36,189 nucleotides of DNA, from positions 1 through 36,189 of the forward strand of contig CAZJIU010000014.1 in the NCBI GenBank assembly GCA_964546145.1, read 5' to 3'. Below the pieces are notes generated by a model, which worked only from the letters and a program-made list of their open reading frames with translations, was not told where the DNA came from and ran no database searches. The position numbers were made by a program, and so were the translations under genes. This DNA comes from CAZAKO01 sp964546145. Its GTDB lineage: Bacteria > Fidelibacterota > UBA2242. Positions within the stretch are counted from its first letter, which is position 1. Every line of letters starts with the position of its first letter. Shown here piece by piece: positions 7,815 through 17,742 of this stretch.

Positions 7815-9907
7815 TATTCAAGAACATCTCCTACCGATCTGATAAATCCCCGGAGGTTCCCCGTAAAAAATCAATCCTACCACCTTCCCAGAAACCCCCA
7901 AGAAGAAGGAAAAAATCTGGTGATAACGACGAATTTAAATGGAAAAAGGCTTCGAAAACCTCGCTGATGTGGATCATTATCATTATCAGTTCGATTTTCC
8001 TGATTCAAATTCTGGGTACTGGCTCTAAAGAAGAGGTGGTTGTGACCTATGACCAATACAAAACTCTCCTCACCAGTGGACAGATTAAGGAAGCAACGAT
8101 TATCGAGCGTGAATTCCATGGAATTTTAAAAAATAAAACTACCTTAATTATCGGTAATCGCCCAGTGGAAGTCGAAAAATTCTATTTAATTTTGCCACCG
8201 ATCATTGATCAAACCATCCTGCAGGAATGGGATTCTTACAACCTGAAATACAATTTCAAAGAGAAAACGGTCCAATGGACTTCTTACCTGTTCAATCTTC
8301 TTCCCTGGGTCTTATTCATTGGCATCTGGCTTTTTTTCCTGCGTCGGATGCAAGGTCAGAATACTAAAGGTATTTTTGGCTTTGGTAAAAGCAAAGCCCG
8401 TCTTTGGACTTCCGACCGTCCCAAAGCGACCTTCAACGATGTTGCCGGTTGCAATGAAGCCAAGGAGGAACTCCAGGAAATCATTGAATTCCTGAAGTCG
8501 CCTGCTAAATTCTCCCGTCTCGGCGGTAAAATACCGAAAGGTGCTTTACTCCTGGGACCTCCGGGAACCGGTAAAACCCTACTAGCCAGGGCTGTTGCGG
8601 GTGAAGCCGGAGTTCCCTTTTTCAGCATCAGTGGGGCTGATTTCGTCGAGATGTTTGTCGGCGTCGGTGCTTCCCGGGTCAGGGACCTTTTCGACCAAGG
8701 TAAAAGAAGCTCACCATGTATCATATTCATTGATGAAATTGATGCCGTAGGCCGACACCGCGGCGCCGGTCTGGGCGGTGGTCACGATGAACGGGAACAG
8801 ACCCTGAACCAGCTGCTGGTCGAAATGGATGGCTTCGACGAGAATACCAACGTCATTATTCTCGCCGCAACGAATCGCCCGGATGTCCTCGATTCGGCAC
8901 TCTTGCGACCAGGTCGTTTCGACCGCCAGATTGTGGTAGATGTCCCCGACGTAAGGGGCCGTCAGGGAATTCTCGAAGTTCATACTAAAAAAATTCCCCT
9001 GGGATCCGATATTAATCTTTCTACTATTGCCAAAGGCACACCCGGACTGGTAGGAGCCGACCTGGCTAATCTGGTCAATGAAGCGGCGCTCCTGGCTGCT
9101 CGTAAGAATAAAAAAGCGGTTGAGATGGATGATTTCGAAGAGGCCAAGGATAAAGTCATGATGGGTGTAGAGCGAAAGAGCCTCCAGATTTCCGAAAAGG
9201 AACGCAAGTTGACTGCCTACCATGAATCCGGGCATGTCCTGGTAGCAATCAATATCCCGGGCGCCGATCCAATCCACAAAGTGACTATTATTCCCCGCGG
9301 CAGAGCCCTGGGCATAACTCATCAACTACCAATGGACGAGCGACATAATTATTCGCGTTCCTATATTACCGGCCAACTCAGTATTCTTTTGGGAGGACGC
9401 TCTGCGGAGAAGATCATTTTTAATGAATTAACTACCGGTGGCGGTAACGATATCGAGCGGGCGACTGAACTAGCCCGAAAAATGGTCTGTGAATGGGGAA
9501 TGAGTGATCGTCTGGGACCCTTGACATTTGGAAAACAAACCGAAGAGATTTTCCTCGGGCGAGAAATTGCCAAGCATCGCGATTTCAGCGAAGAAACGGC
9601 TAAACTCATTGATGAAGAAGTTCGCAAAATCGTCGAAGAAGCCGAGAAACTGGCTTGTGGCATCTTAAAAAAGAATTTAGATAAATTGCAACTTTTAGCT
9701 GAAGCGCTGCTGGAACATGAAGTTATTGACGGCGAGGATATTACACGCTTGTTGCAAGGTAAAAAGTTGATTAAGGCAAACAACAATAAAAATCTTAAAA
9801 AAAGAACTAAATCAACAGTTCGACCACGTAAAACTACCAAACCTAAATCCAAAACCTCCAAACTCAAAGAGGAAGAGATACCTGCTCAGACAACTGCAAC
9901 TAAATGA
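7811..9907 (+). CDS. ftsH: ATP-dependent zinc metalloprotease FtsH
   Basis: A membrane-anchored AAA+ protease that extracts and degrades membrane proteins and unstable regulators. Two transmembrane helices (residues about 52-68 and 160-178) flank the periplasmic domain. Walker A GPPGTGKT is at 249-256, Walker B IIFIDEID at 304-311, and the second region of homology NRPDVLDSALLRPGRFDR at 355-372. The zinc site HESGH is at 471-475, with a downstream GGGNDIERAT supplying the third ligand. The N-terminus carries about 50 basic, Pro-rich residues before the first helix, longer than usual. The C-terminus is a Lys/Thr/Ser-rich tail (about residues 652-698), whose coding region probably also holds the start of folP. 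Confidence 0.97.
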   Translation: MIFKNISYRSDKSPEVPRKKSILPPSQKPPRRRKKSGDNDEFKWKKASKTSLMWIIIIISSIFLIQILGTGSKEEVVVTYDQYKTLLTSGQIKEATIIEREFHGILKNKTTLIIGNRPVEVEKFYLILPPIIDQTILQEWDSYNLKYNFKEKTVQWTSYLFNLLPWVLFIGIWLFFLRRMQGQNTKGIFGFGKSKARLWTSDRPKATFNDVAGCNEAKEELQEIIEFLKSPAKFSRLGGKIPKGALLLGPPGTGKTLLARAVAGEAGVPFFSISGADFVEMFVGVGASRVRDLFDQGKRSSPCIIFIDEIDAVGRHRGAGLGGGHDEREQTLNQLLVEMDGFDENTNVIILAATNRPDVLDSALLRPGRFDRQIVVDVPDVRGRQGILEVHTKKIPLGSDINLSTIAKGTPGLVGADLANLVNEAALLAARKNKKAVEMDDFEEAKDKVMMGVERKSLQISEKERKLTAYHESGHVLVAINIPGADPIHKVTIIPRGRALGITHQLPMDERHNYSRSYITGQLSILLGGRSAEKIIFNELTTGGGNDIERATELARKMVCEWGMSDRLGPLTFGKQTEEIFLGREIAKHRDFSEETAKLIDEEVRKIVEEAEKLACGILKKNLDKLQLLAEALLEHEVIDGEDITRLLQGKKLIKANNNKNLKKRTKSTVRPRKTTKPKSKTSKLKEEEIPAQTTATK

Positions 9908-9968
9908 TTTACCTCATTATGTAGAGGAGATAAATACTCTGCCGGTTGATCCGGGAGGTGTTCAGGCT

Positions 9969-11075
9969 ATGTCCCCGAAAGCCGAATTCTATATCCTCAA
10001 AACCGATCCGATTTCCTGCCCGGCTGCCAACATTTTAAAGCAGCAAATGCTATCTATCGGCGGTGAGTGCGCCGTGACTCGTGATGCTGCTACTTGTAGT
10101 ACTGATAAGGCACCAGCTATTCTCTCCGGTACTAAAAAACAATTTCTAATGTTAACTGATCGTCTGAAATACCAGGTTTTTGGATTGGATCAGCTCCGTG
10201 ATGAATTGCGCCGCTTCTTCAGTGAAAATTTTCGAATTTCGAAAATTCGCATTCGCGACCAAATCTTTAATACGCAAAAAAAAACCTCCATTATGGGAAT
10301 CTTGAATGTAACTCCGGACTCCTTTTCTGACGGTGGACAGTATTATGATATTGATTCTGCCTTACAGGCAGCCCTTACAATGACTAATGAGGGCGCTGAT
10401 ATCATTGATATTGGCGGCGAATCCACGCGCCCCGGAGCCGAACCGGTTGCTCTGGAAACCGAACTCAACCGCGTAATTCCAGTTATTGAAGCAATCCGTA
10501 AGCATTCCAATATCCCAATTTCGATTGATACTTATAAATCCGTCGTTGCTGAAAAAGCTTTGCAAACTGGTGCGGATGTGGTCAACGACATCAGCGGCTT
10601 GCGGTTTGATCCGGAAATGGCTTCTACGGTCAAAAAGTACAATGCTGCTCTCGTCATTATGCACATGCAGGGAAAACCGCGGAATATGCAGGATAATCCC
10701 ACCTATCAAAATTTAGTTGACGAAATCCTACACTATCTAAACGATTCGGTTCAATTGGCCATTAGCTCCGGAATTGATCGCAATAAAATCATCATAGATC
10801 CTGGAATTGGTTTCGGAAAATCTGTTGAGGATAATTATCGCCTAATCCGCTATTTGCGGGAATTCCAATCCCTGGGTCAACCAATTCTTATTGGCCTCTC
10901 CCGTAAATCATTTATTGGAAAATTACTTGATCTTCCGGTAGAACAGCGACTTGAAGGCAGTTTAGCAAGTCTGGCTGCGGCACTTCTGAACGGTGCCGAT
11001 TTTGTGAGGGTGCACGACGTCCGGGAGTCGGCACGAGCTGTGAAAGTCATAGATTCAATTATAGGAAAAAAGTAG
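9969..11075 (+). CDS. folP: Dihydropteroate synthase (long form), true start possibly upstream
   Basis: FolP joins para-aminobenzoate to dihydropterin pyrophosphate in folate synthesis. The core starts with MGILNVTPDSFSDGG (near residue 109) and includes DIGGESTRPG, SIDTYK, VNDISG, IIDPGIGFGK and GLSRKSF, all DHPS hallmarks. About 100 residues precede the core (AANILKQQMLSIGGE), as in the long DHPS forms. The ATG at 9969 has a good Shine-Dalgarno GGGAGG (9953-9958). However, the same frame is open back to 9771, and the residues just upstream (EEINTLPVDPGGVQAM) resemble the N-terminus of long DHPS proteins. No ATG, GTG or TTG occurs there; a CTG at 9882 has AAAGAGG 9 bases before it. One base separates its TAG from the cdaA ATG. 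Confidence 0.93.
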   Translation: MSPKAEFYILKTDPISCPAANILKQQMLSIGGECAVTRDAATCSTDKAPAILSGTKKQFLMLTDRLKYQVFGLDQLRDELRRFFSENFRISKIRIRDQIFNTQKKTSIMGILNVTPDSFSDGGQYYDIDSALQAALTMTNEGADIIDIGGESTRPGAEPVALETELNRVIPVIEAIRKHSNIPISIDTYKSVVAEKALQTGADVVNDISGLRFDPEMASTVKKYNAALVIMHMQGKPRNMQDNPTYQNLVDEILHYLNDSVQLAISSGIDRNKIIIDPGIGFGKSVEDNYRLIRYLREFQSLGQPILIGLSRKSFIGKLLDLPVEQRLEGSLASLAAALLNGADFVRVHDVRESARAVKVIDSIIGKK

Positions 11076-11076
11076 T

Positions 11077-11853
11077 ATGACCCTGTTTAATATCAAGTTT
11101 ATCTCGGTGACCATTTGGGACGTTCTCGATATCCTGCTTGTCTATTGGCTTTTTTTGAAACTGTATCAATTTTTCAAAGGTACCAGAGCGTCACAAATGA
11201 TTCTGGGGTTGGCGCTAATCATGCTACTTTCATTTATCGCCAGAATTTTAAACCTCCAGAGTCTTTCCTGGTTTATGGGGCATTTACAGACCATCTGGGC
11301 AATTGCTTTTGTAATTATTTTCCAACCAGAGTTGAGACGGATTCTAATTCAGATTGGACAGAGCCGAATTCTGCGCAGATTCTTCAAAGAATCCCATTCA
11401 AAAACTATTAATGCGATCGTTGAAGCTGCCAGTGAACTGGTACGGCGAAAATGGGGTGGACTATTTGTTTTAGGTCGGGAAATCCAGCTCAAAACAATTC
11501 GTGAAAATGCAACTAATATCAATGCGGAAGTATCTGCCAGCCTGCTTATTTCGATTTTCAATCCAAGCAGTCCGCTCCACGATGGTGCTGTAATCATCCA
11601 GAATGATATTATCGAAGCTGCCGGGGCTATCCTGCCGCTTTCAGATAATCCCGATCTCGATCCACTGCTGGGAACCCGCCATCGGGCTGCTCTGGGTATT
11701 TCGGAGGAATCCGACGCCGTCGTCGTTATTGTCTCCGAAGAGACAAATAAAATCTCAGTCGCTTATCAGGGAATTTTCTATCGCAGTGTTGATGAAGATA
11801 TGCTTCGCGGTTTGCTGAATAAACTCTTCTTTATTGGTAATGAGAAGCGCTAA
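11077..11853 (+). CDS. cdaA: Diadenylate cyclase CdaA (c-di-AMP synthase)
   Basis: This enzyme makes the second messenger c-di-AMP from two ATP. Three N-terminal transmembrane helices (residues about 12-33, 40-58 and 70-85) precede the DAC domain. The catalytic DGA motif is at residues 169-171 (PLHDGAVI) and the RHR motif at 201-203 (GTRHRAALG). At 258 residues it has the usual CdaA architecture. It follows folP by one base, an arrangement also seen in Bacteroidota. No CdaR/YbbR partner gene is adjacent; instead porU starts inside the cdaA 3' end. Confidence 0.96.
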   Translation: MTLFNIKFISVTIWDVLDILLVYWLFLKLYQFFKGTRASQMILGLALIMLLSFIARILNLQSLSWFMGHLQTIWAIAFVIIFQPELRRILIQIGQSRILRRFFKESHSKTINAIVEAASELVRRKWGGLFVLGREIQLKTIRENATNINAEVSASLLISIFNPSSPLHDGAVIIQNDIIEAAGAILPLSDNPDLDPLLGTRHRAALGISEESDAVVVIVSEETNKISVAYQGIFYRSVDEDMLRGLLNKLFFIGNEKR

Positions 11854-14800
11854 ATTCAATAGAATTCTTCTCTATTTATTAATATTCATATCAGCCATTT
11901 ATTTTGGATACTCTAACCTCCTAAAAGCGAGTGAATCCACTCGATACAATCCACAGTCAGGATGTCCCTTCAAGGAAAAATGGGCAACTGATGAACAGTG
12001 GATCTGGCAGGCGCATCTTGCAGCACCTGCCTATCAAGTCACTGAGTCAGGCGAAATAAGGTTCACTATCCCCGGACTAGAAAACGACTGCCGAATGGGA
12101 TACCCTTCCATACCTTTCTATGTTAAGCTAGTCAATGCCTTGCCGGAAGAGGTCTCTTACCAGATCCAGAGTAAAAATCTGCAACTCTTCTCACTACCAG
12201 CAAATATAGAAAAATATAACGACATTTCCGTACCAGACCTAAAACCAGCTGACGAAAACGGGCAGGCAGTTCGGATTCCAAACATCTACCCTGCCGAACA
12301 GGTCAGGATTTCCTTCGCCGGATATGTCAACAATCTACCACTTACCAGAATTACTCTATATCCTTATCAATTGATCAGTAGCAATAAAAAATTGAAATAT
12401 TATGAAGACCTGATGGTAACTGTCTCGATTAAAAAGTCCGGCTCGTTAAAAACCATCACCCAGATCAAAGACAACCCGGTACTCGCCAATTTGGGATTAA
12501 AGGGAAAAATCCTGCGGGCTACGGCACTACCAGTAGCCAAAACAGCAGTTCATCCGCTATTTGGTAAAAAATTAATCCGGATTGTCATCGAGAAGGATGG
12601 CATTTACCGATTGAGTCGAAAAATGCTACTTGACAATGGAGCAAAGATTAAGAACGTTGATCCTCGCACTTTCCAGATGTTTAATCGAGGTTTGGAGGTT
12701 CCGATTTATGTCGGGGGTGAATCGGATGGCGAATTTAATCAATCCGACTACCTGGAATTTTACGGGCAGCGAAATCGCAACACTGTTGGCAATTATGAAT
12801 ACGATCCGTTTACTGATAAAAATGTCTATTTCCTCACCTGGGGTGAGCGTAAAGGCCAACGTTATACTGAGGAATCCGCTAAAGCGACAGTCGCTTCTAA
12901 TCAAGCAATCAATCCAACTGATTACGACTACACCCTGCATTATGAGGAAAATAACCATTTTGAGAATTTGGGTCAGGTTGATACCAATTTGCCCACTCAT
13001 ACCCGAGACCACTGGTTCTTCAACAGCGGAATAAATGGAGGCACATCCCAAAGTTTTTACTTTTCTCTACCCAATCCGAATGAAAGCTCAGCCCTGCCAT
13101 TCCAAATTGAAGTTGGGATGCACGGACTTACCTACCAGGAAGGCAACCATACCGTAACAATACATATAAACGATATTGAAGCTGCGACCGGCAGATGGAG
13201 TAATCAACTACCCTATGTAATCCAGAATGATCCCAACCGGATTCTTCAAAACCGGTTTTTACACGATGGTGACAACAAACTCCAGATCGCGGTAGCCGGT
13301 GATGATCCAACCAATAAGTATGATAGAGTCTTATTCGACTACCTGAAAGTTCATTACTTCCGGCTCTACCGCGCCTCCAAAGACGCAATTGATTTCAGTC
13401 GTCCGAATAATTATCCAGATGGAATTTATCATTTTAAAATTGACAATTTCACCGTTCCGGATATTGTAGTTTATAAAATCGGGAAGAGCCGCCTGCAGGA
13501 TTTCTCGGTTGAATATAGTGCCCGGACTAAAAGTTACTCAATTCTGGTTGAAGATCAGACATACGATGATAACACCTTTTATCTTGCAGCTTCCGACAGT
13601 GGTATATTAAAACCCGTGAGCATCCAATCCGATACAATTTTTAACATTGTTCAGGAAGAAGCACCAACTAACTTAATTATCATTACCGATCCAAAGTGGA
13701 AACTCAGCTTGTCAAAATTGGTGAAATTCTATAATGAGATTAACATTAATACAAAAATCGTGAGCGTCCGGGATATTTATAACGAGCTCAACGACGGAAT
13801 AATCAGTCCTTATGCCATCCGAGAATATCTTAAAATAATTCATGAAACCTGGCACTCCAAACCCGAATATGCTCTCTTAATTGGGGATGCCGCAATCAAG
13901 GAGGAGGAATCGGTTCCGGCATTTTTCTTTCAATCCTATAAATATGGAGCGTGTGCTGCTGATCATTGGTACGCCGTCTTTGACGAAAAAACTCATATCC
14001 CGGAATTTGCTATCGGTCGTTGGCCGATCTCATCGCAGGAAGAGTTGGAATCAATGATTGAAAAACGGATATCATACGCAAATTCAATCCCTGTGGATTC
14101 CTGGAAAAATGAAACTCTCTTCATTGCCGGCTATGAGCAGGCATTTAAACAGCAATCGGAAAACATGATCAACCGCCAGATCCCTAAAGAATTTAGTGTC
14201 AACCGGATTTATATTGACCGAACCTCGGAGAGAACTCCTTTCTGGGGTGGTTCCGACACTCTGGTCCAATTATTCAACAACGGTCTGACTTTGGTTAATT
14301 TCTTTGGCCATGGTGGCGGCGCAGTTTGGGCAGACCGTTCGCTGTTTACAACGGCTCACATCCCTCTGCTGGATAATCTTGAGAGACTTCCGTTTGTCAC
14401 CAGCATGACCTGCTTTACCGGAGATTTCGCCAACATGACCGGCTTAGGGGAAGATTTAGTATTGGCAGAAAACGGCGGTTCAATTGGTCTTTGGGGAGCC
14501 TCCAGCGTCGGCTGGATTAAAAACGACTATCTGCTGGTTAAACCCTTCTACGATGCCGTATTTACGAAAGGGATAACAATCGGTCAGGCAATTCAGTACG
14601 CCAAATTAAAATACCTGACTGAAATGGAATATTTTGATTACTTAAGACCATCAATGGTTTATTGTTATAACTTGATTGGCGATCCTACAGTCCAAATTCC
14701 TTTTCCGGAAAATCAAACTACTCTAATCCTGAACGAATCCAATCCTGCTCCGGAACAGGAAATTACCTTATCCGGTGCCATGCCCTTCGAGCAGGGCGAT

Positions 14801-16735
14801 ATTTATATCCAACTTTACGATTCCAGTACCTATCGGATTTACTCCGAACCATTGCATCAACAATTCACCAACGGTCTCATCAACCAAAATCTATCTCTGC
14901 CAGCCAATCTCCGTTCCGGTAACACTTTCATCAATTATTATTTCATGAATGCAGATCGGACTCACGACGGTCATGGTGTAACTCTGTTTAGCATCTATGG
15001 TCTGAACTTTTTTGGATTTGATCACCAGCCAGAACACCCGGCAAAAAATCAACTGTTTTATGTTTCTATTCGCACCGAAGTTACCGATGTCAACTCGATG
15101 ACTTGTGAAGTGGACACGCTGACGACCAGTGAATATCTGGACGAAAATGGTATCGAACATATTGTCAGTTTCACTGATGCTGATCAACTAATTTCAGTTC
15201 CGATGACTCGCGATCTTGAAAGCAGTGACCGCTGGATTAGCGAATCGCCGCTTAGTGTGGGCACTTCGGGGAAACTGATTGGCTTTCGTTTTATTGCTCG
15301 CGATAACCTCCAAAATCCGACCGAAAGTCAAATCTTTTCATTAAAAATCAGTCAGGATCCCGATTTCTACCCAATCAGTATCAGTCAGGGGGGCTCAAAA
15401 TTCCCGGAATTAATTATCAAAGTTAATTATGTTGGTGACAATACATTGACAGTAAATTCCGATTTCTACCGCATTCAAAATACTCAGAAAATCTCTATCG
15501 GTTCGCAACCTTTTACTCTATTTCCAAATCATGACGCCAGTTTTTCTTTACCCTGTCTTTTAGGTCAGGACATTTCCTATTTTCAAGTTGTTCTCGATCC
15601 CGAAAATAAATATATCGAGTCCAATGAATCCAATAATACACTCATAGATTCAATCTATGTTCAGACTTACCCGGTTTTGCCGGACCTGGGTTCGACGGTC
15701 ACTGGAACATCAAATGATACAATCAAATTTGGGAATTTTACAGCATTTATCGAACCGCACAGCACCACCGATTCTTCAATTGTCAGCCTTTCCAGTAGAG
15801 CACTATCCGCTGGTTCTACTCAACCCGGTTTTTCTCTAGTTCGGTCCGAGGGATTCGACTATGCACCAAGTTATACTGTATCTATCCCGGAGCTAGCTGA
15901 CACTCTCCTAAAACCAATGTGGATCAGTATCACTCCCGGACCTATTGATTCAAATACAACCGGCAAATTGTCAATCGGGCGCTGGGATCCATTTTTGAAA
16001 ATATGGATCCTACTTAAAAGCAGTGAAAAAAACAGCTGCTATATTGCCAACGCTTCGAAATCCGGCGATTTTACTTTATTGACCTGTCAGGATAGCGAAC
16101 CGCCAAGACTCGAACTTAGCATTGATGGTCAACAATTCTTTCAGAATTCCTATGTCTCGCAGAAACCCAACATTTCAATCATTGGCGAGGACCGGAATGG
16201 CGTCTTGTTCGACTCAAAGGGATTGAGTGTCAAACTAGATAATGATGTCATTGACTTCTCTGAATTGAATCTACCCGATACGCTGACCAGTGGAACCTAT
16301 GTGTCCGCTCAATTCCGGCCTGAATTAGAATACGGAGAACATACGATAGAGGTAAGTTTAAGCGATGCAGCCGGCAACATTGCCAGCAAAGAGGTGATAT
16401 TTATTGTCAGCGATGAATTAAAACTGATTGATTACGGCAACTATCCAAATCCTTTTGTCAGTCAAACCGTTTTTATTTACGAACTGACTCAGCGGGTTGA
16501 CAATTTTAAGATAAAAATATATACCGTTTCAGGTAGATTAATTAAAGTGCTCGAAGAGTCAACGATTTTCGGTTCCGGTGTAGATATTAACGAAGGCGGC
16601 TATCACGAAATCGTGTGGGACGGTCTCGATACGGAAGGTAATTTTATCGCTAATGGAATTTATTTTTACAAAATGATCGCCAAAAAGCGCGATAAATCGG
16701 TAACCTCAATCGGAAAAATAGCCAAAGCACGATGA
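11840..16735 (+). CDS. porU: Type IX secretion sortase PorU, C25 gingipain-like peptidase with C-terminal sorting domain
   Basis: PorU-type proteins cleave the C-terminal signal of type IX cargo at the cell surface. I start at the ATG 11840; a TTG at 11834 is also open. A signal peptide (hydrophobic LLYLLIFISAIYF) leads to an N-terminal region of about 600 residues. The C25 caspase-fold domain spans about 610-955, with catalytic His824 in FFGHGGG and Cys858 in SMTCFTGDF. Downstream are a CARDB-like Ig domain (about 1173-1273), further beta domains, and a T9SS type-A/FlgD-like C-terminal domain from about 1530 (NYPNPF, then IKIYTVSGRLI, then IANGIYFYK). At 1631 residues it is clearly longer than the roughly 1160-residue Porphyromonas PorU. 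It overlaps cdaA by 14 bases and the next gene by 4 (ATGA). Confidence 0.87.
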   Translation: MRSAKFNRILLYLLIFISAIYFGYSNLLKASESTRYNPQSGCPFKEKWATDEQWIWQAHLAAPAYQVTESGEIRFTIPGLENDCRMGYPSIPFYVKLVNALPEEVSYQIQSKNLQLFSLPANIEKYNDISVPDLKPADENGQAVRIPNIYPAEQVRISFAGYVNNLPLTRITLYPYQLISSNKKLKYYEDLMVTVSIKKSGSLKTITQIKDNPVLANLGLKGKILRATALPVAKTAVHPLFGKKLIRIVIEKDGIYRLSRKMLLDNGAKIKNVDPRTFQMFNRGLEVPIYVGGESDGEFNQSDYLEFYGQRNRNTVGNYEYDPFTDKNVYFLTWGERKGQRYTEESAKATVASNQAINPTDYDYTLHYEENNHFENLGQVDTNLPTHTRDHWFFNSGINGGTSQSFYFSLPNPNESSALPFQIEVGMHGLTYQEGNHTVTIHINDIEAATGRWSNQLPYVIQNDPNRILQNRFLHDGDNKLQIAVAGDDPTNKYDRVLFDYLKVHYFRLYRASKDAIDFSRPNNYPDGIYHFKIDNFTVPDIVVYKIGKSRLQDFSVEYSARTKSYSILVEDQTYDDNTFYLAASDSGILKPVSIQSDTIFNIVQEEAPTNLIIITDPKWKLSLSKLVKFYNEININTKIVSVRDIYNELNDGIISPYAIREYLKIIHETWHSKPEYALLIGDAAIKEEESVPAFFFQSYKYGACAADHWYAVFDEKTHIPEFAIGRWPISSQEELESMIEKRISYANSIPVDSWKNETLFIAGYEQAFKQQSENMINRQIPKEFSVNRIYIDRTSERTPFWGGSDTLVQLFNNGLTLVNFFGHGGGAVWADRSLFTTAHIPLLDNLERLPFVTSMTCFTGDFANMTGLGEDLVLAENGGSIGLWGASSVGWIKNDYLLVKPFYDAVFTKGITIGQAIQYAKLKYLTEMEYFDYLRPSMVYCYNLIGDPTVQIPFPENQTTLILNESNPAPEQEITLSGAMPFEQGDIYIQLYDSSTYRIYSEPLHQQFTNGLINQNLSLPANLRSGNTFINYYFMNADRTHDGHGVTLFSIYGLNFFGFDHQPEHPAKNQLFYVSIRTEVTDVNSMTCEVDTLTTSEYLDENGIEHIVSFTDADQLISVPMTRDLESSDRWISESPLSVGTSGKLIGFRFIARDNLQNPTESQIFSLKISQDPDFYPISISQGGSKFPELIIKVNYVGDNTLTVNSDFYRIQNTQKISIGSQPFTLFPNHDASFSLPCLLGQDISYFQVVLDPENKYIESNESNNTLIDSIYVQTYPVLPDLGSTVTGTSNDTIKFGNFTAFIEPHSTTDSSIVSLSSRALSAGSTQPGFSLVRSEGFDYAPSYTVSIPELADTLLKPMWISITPGPIDSNTTGKLSIGRWDPFLKIWILLKSSEKNSCYIANASKSGDFTLLTCQDSEPPRLELSIDGQQFFQNSYVSQKPNISIIGEDRNGVLFDSKGLSVKLDNDVIDFSELNLPDTLTSGTYVSAQFRPELEYGEHTIEVSLSDAAGNIASKEVIFIVSDELKLIDYGNYPNPFVSQTVFIYELTQRVDNFKIKIYTVSGRLIKVLEESTIFGSGVDINEGGYHEIVWDGLDTEGNFIANGIYFYKMIAKKRDKSVTSIGKIAKAR

Positions 16736-17742
16736 AACGGTTTGGACTCATCTGGATTATTTTTATTTTGTGCGGAGGAATCATCTTCGCTGGTGAATAT
16801 GCCGACGCTTTTCTGGAAACCGACGTCAGCGCCCGTGCTCAGGCAATGGCAAGAACAATCGGAGCTCTGGATCATAGCGGAACCGCCTTCGCCAGCAATC
16901 CGGCTGGTTTGGCATACGTCCAAAAAACGCAAATTGGATTCATGTATACCTCTCATTTTGGCTTGGCGAATTATAATTACCTTGGATTGGCAATCCCTTT
17001 TATCGGAAAATCCACAGCTGCAATCAACTGGATCCGCTTTGGCGTGGATGATATTCCTATCCGCCCCGATTACCTTCGTGAAGTGCCTGACCCGGCTGCC
17101 AGGCGTGATTCGGTTATTGCTCTCCAAAATTATCCGCTTGATACTTTTAATGACATCGAAGATGCAATCTTCATCAGCTATGCTCGATTCCAAACCAAAT
17201 CGGTTGACCTCGGCTGGCGCTATTCCCCTTTTCGAGTTGAAATTCCACTGGGCATCAATTTTAAAATCATCCGTAAAACTTTTTATAACCTTGAAGCTTA
17301 TGGTATTGGAGTAGATATCGGCGGCCGCCTTTCCGTTAAGGGTGATGATCTATTTGAAATCAGCAAAATGGGAAAAATCAACATCGGCTTTGCGCTAAGA
17401 GACGTTGCCGGAACCCTCATTTATTGGAACACGCAGCGTCAGGATGAGATTCGGATGACACCGATGCTTGCGCTGGGATTCGAGCAGCCACTCGAACGAC
17501 TTGGGATTCAAATCAACCTTGGTTTGACAAAAGAGTATCGTTATCAGGATCGAATGCGCTATGGAATCGAATGTATTGTAAAAAATCGGTTAAGTATCCG
17601 TGCTGGGTTGGATGATACCAATTTAACCAGCGGAATAGGCTTAAATTTTATGTTGCTGAAACGGAATATTCATATTGATTATTCCTATTTAAGTCACGAA
17701 TTGGGAGCCATCCACCGGATTGGAGGAGGTATTGAAATTTGA
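16732..17742 (+). CDS. PorV/PorQ-family (UPF0164) outer-membrane barrel of the type IX system
   Basis: Probably a 14-strand FadL-like barrel that carries or anchors type IX substrates near PorU. A signal peptide (MKRFGLIWIIFILCGGIIFAG) is followed by the family signature: a SARAQAMARTIGAL stretch, then TAFASNPAGLA (about residues 31-62). The rest alternates amphipathic strands and turns and ends in a beta-rich C-terminus (IHRIGGGIEI). The 336-residue length fits the family. The ATG overlaps the porU TGA by four bases, so the two are translationally coupled, which supports a joint role. Whether it is the PorV or PorQ orthologue cannot be decided from sequence alone, so no symbol is given. Confidence 0.8.
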   Translation: MKRFGLIWIIFILCGGIIFAGEYADAFLETDVSARAQAMARTIGALDHSGTAFASNPAGLAYVQKTQIGFMYTSHFGLANYNYLGLAIPFIGKSTAAINWIRFGVDDIPIRPDYLREVPDPAARRDSVIALQNYPLDTFNDIEDAIFISYARFQTKSVDLGWRYSPFRVEIPLGINFKIIRKTFYNLEAYGIGVDIGGRLSVKGDDLFEISKMGKINIGFALRDVAGTLIYWNTQRQDEIRMTPMLALGFEQPLERLGIQINLGLTKEYRYQDRMRYGIECIVKNRLSIRAGLDDTNLTSGIGLNFMLLKRNIHIDYSYLSHELGAIHRIGGGIEI

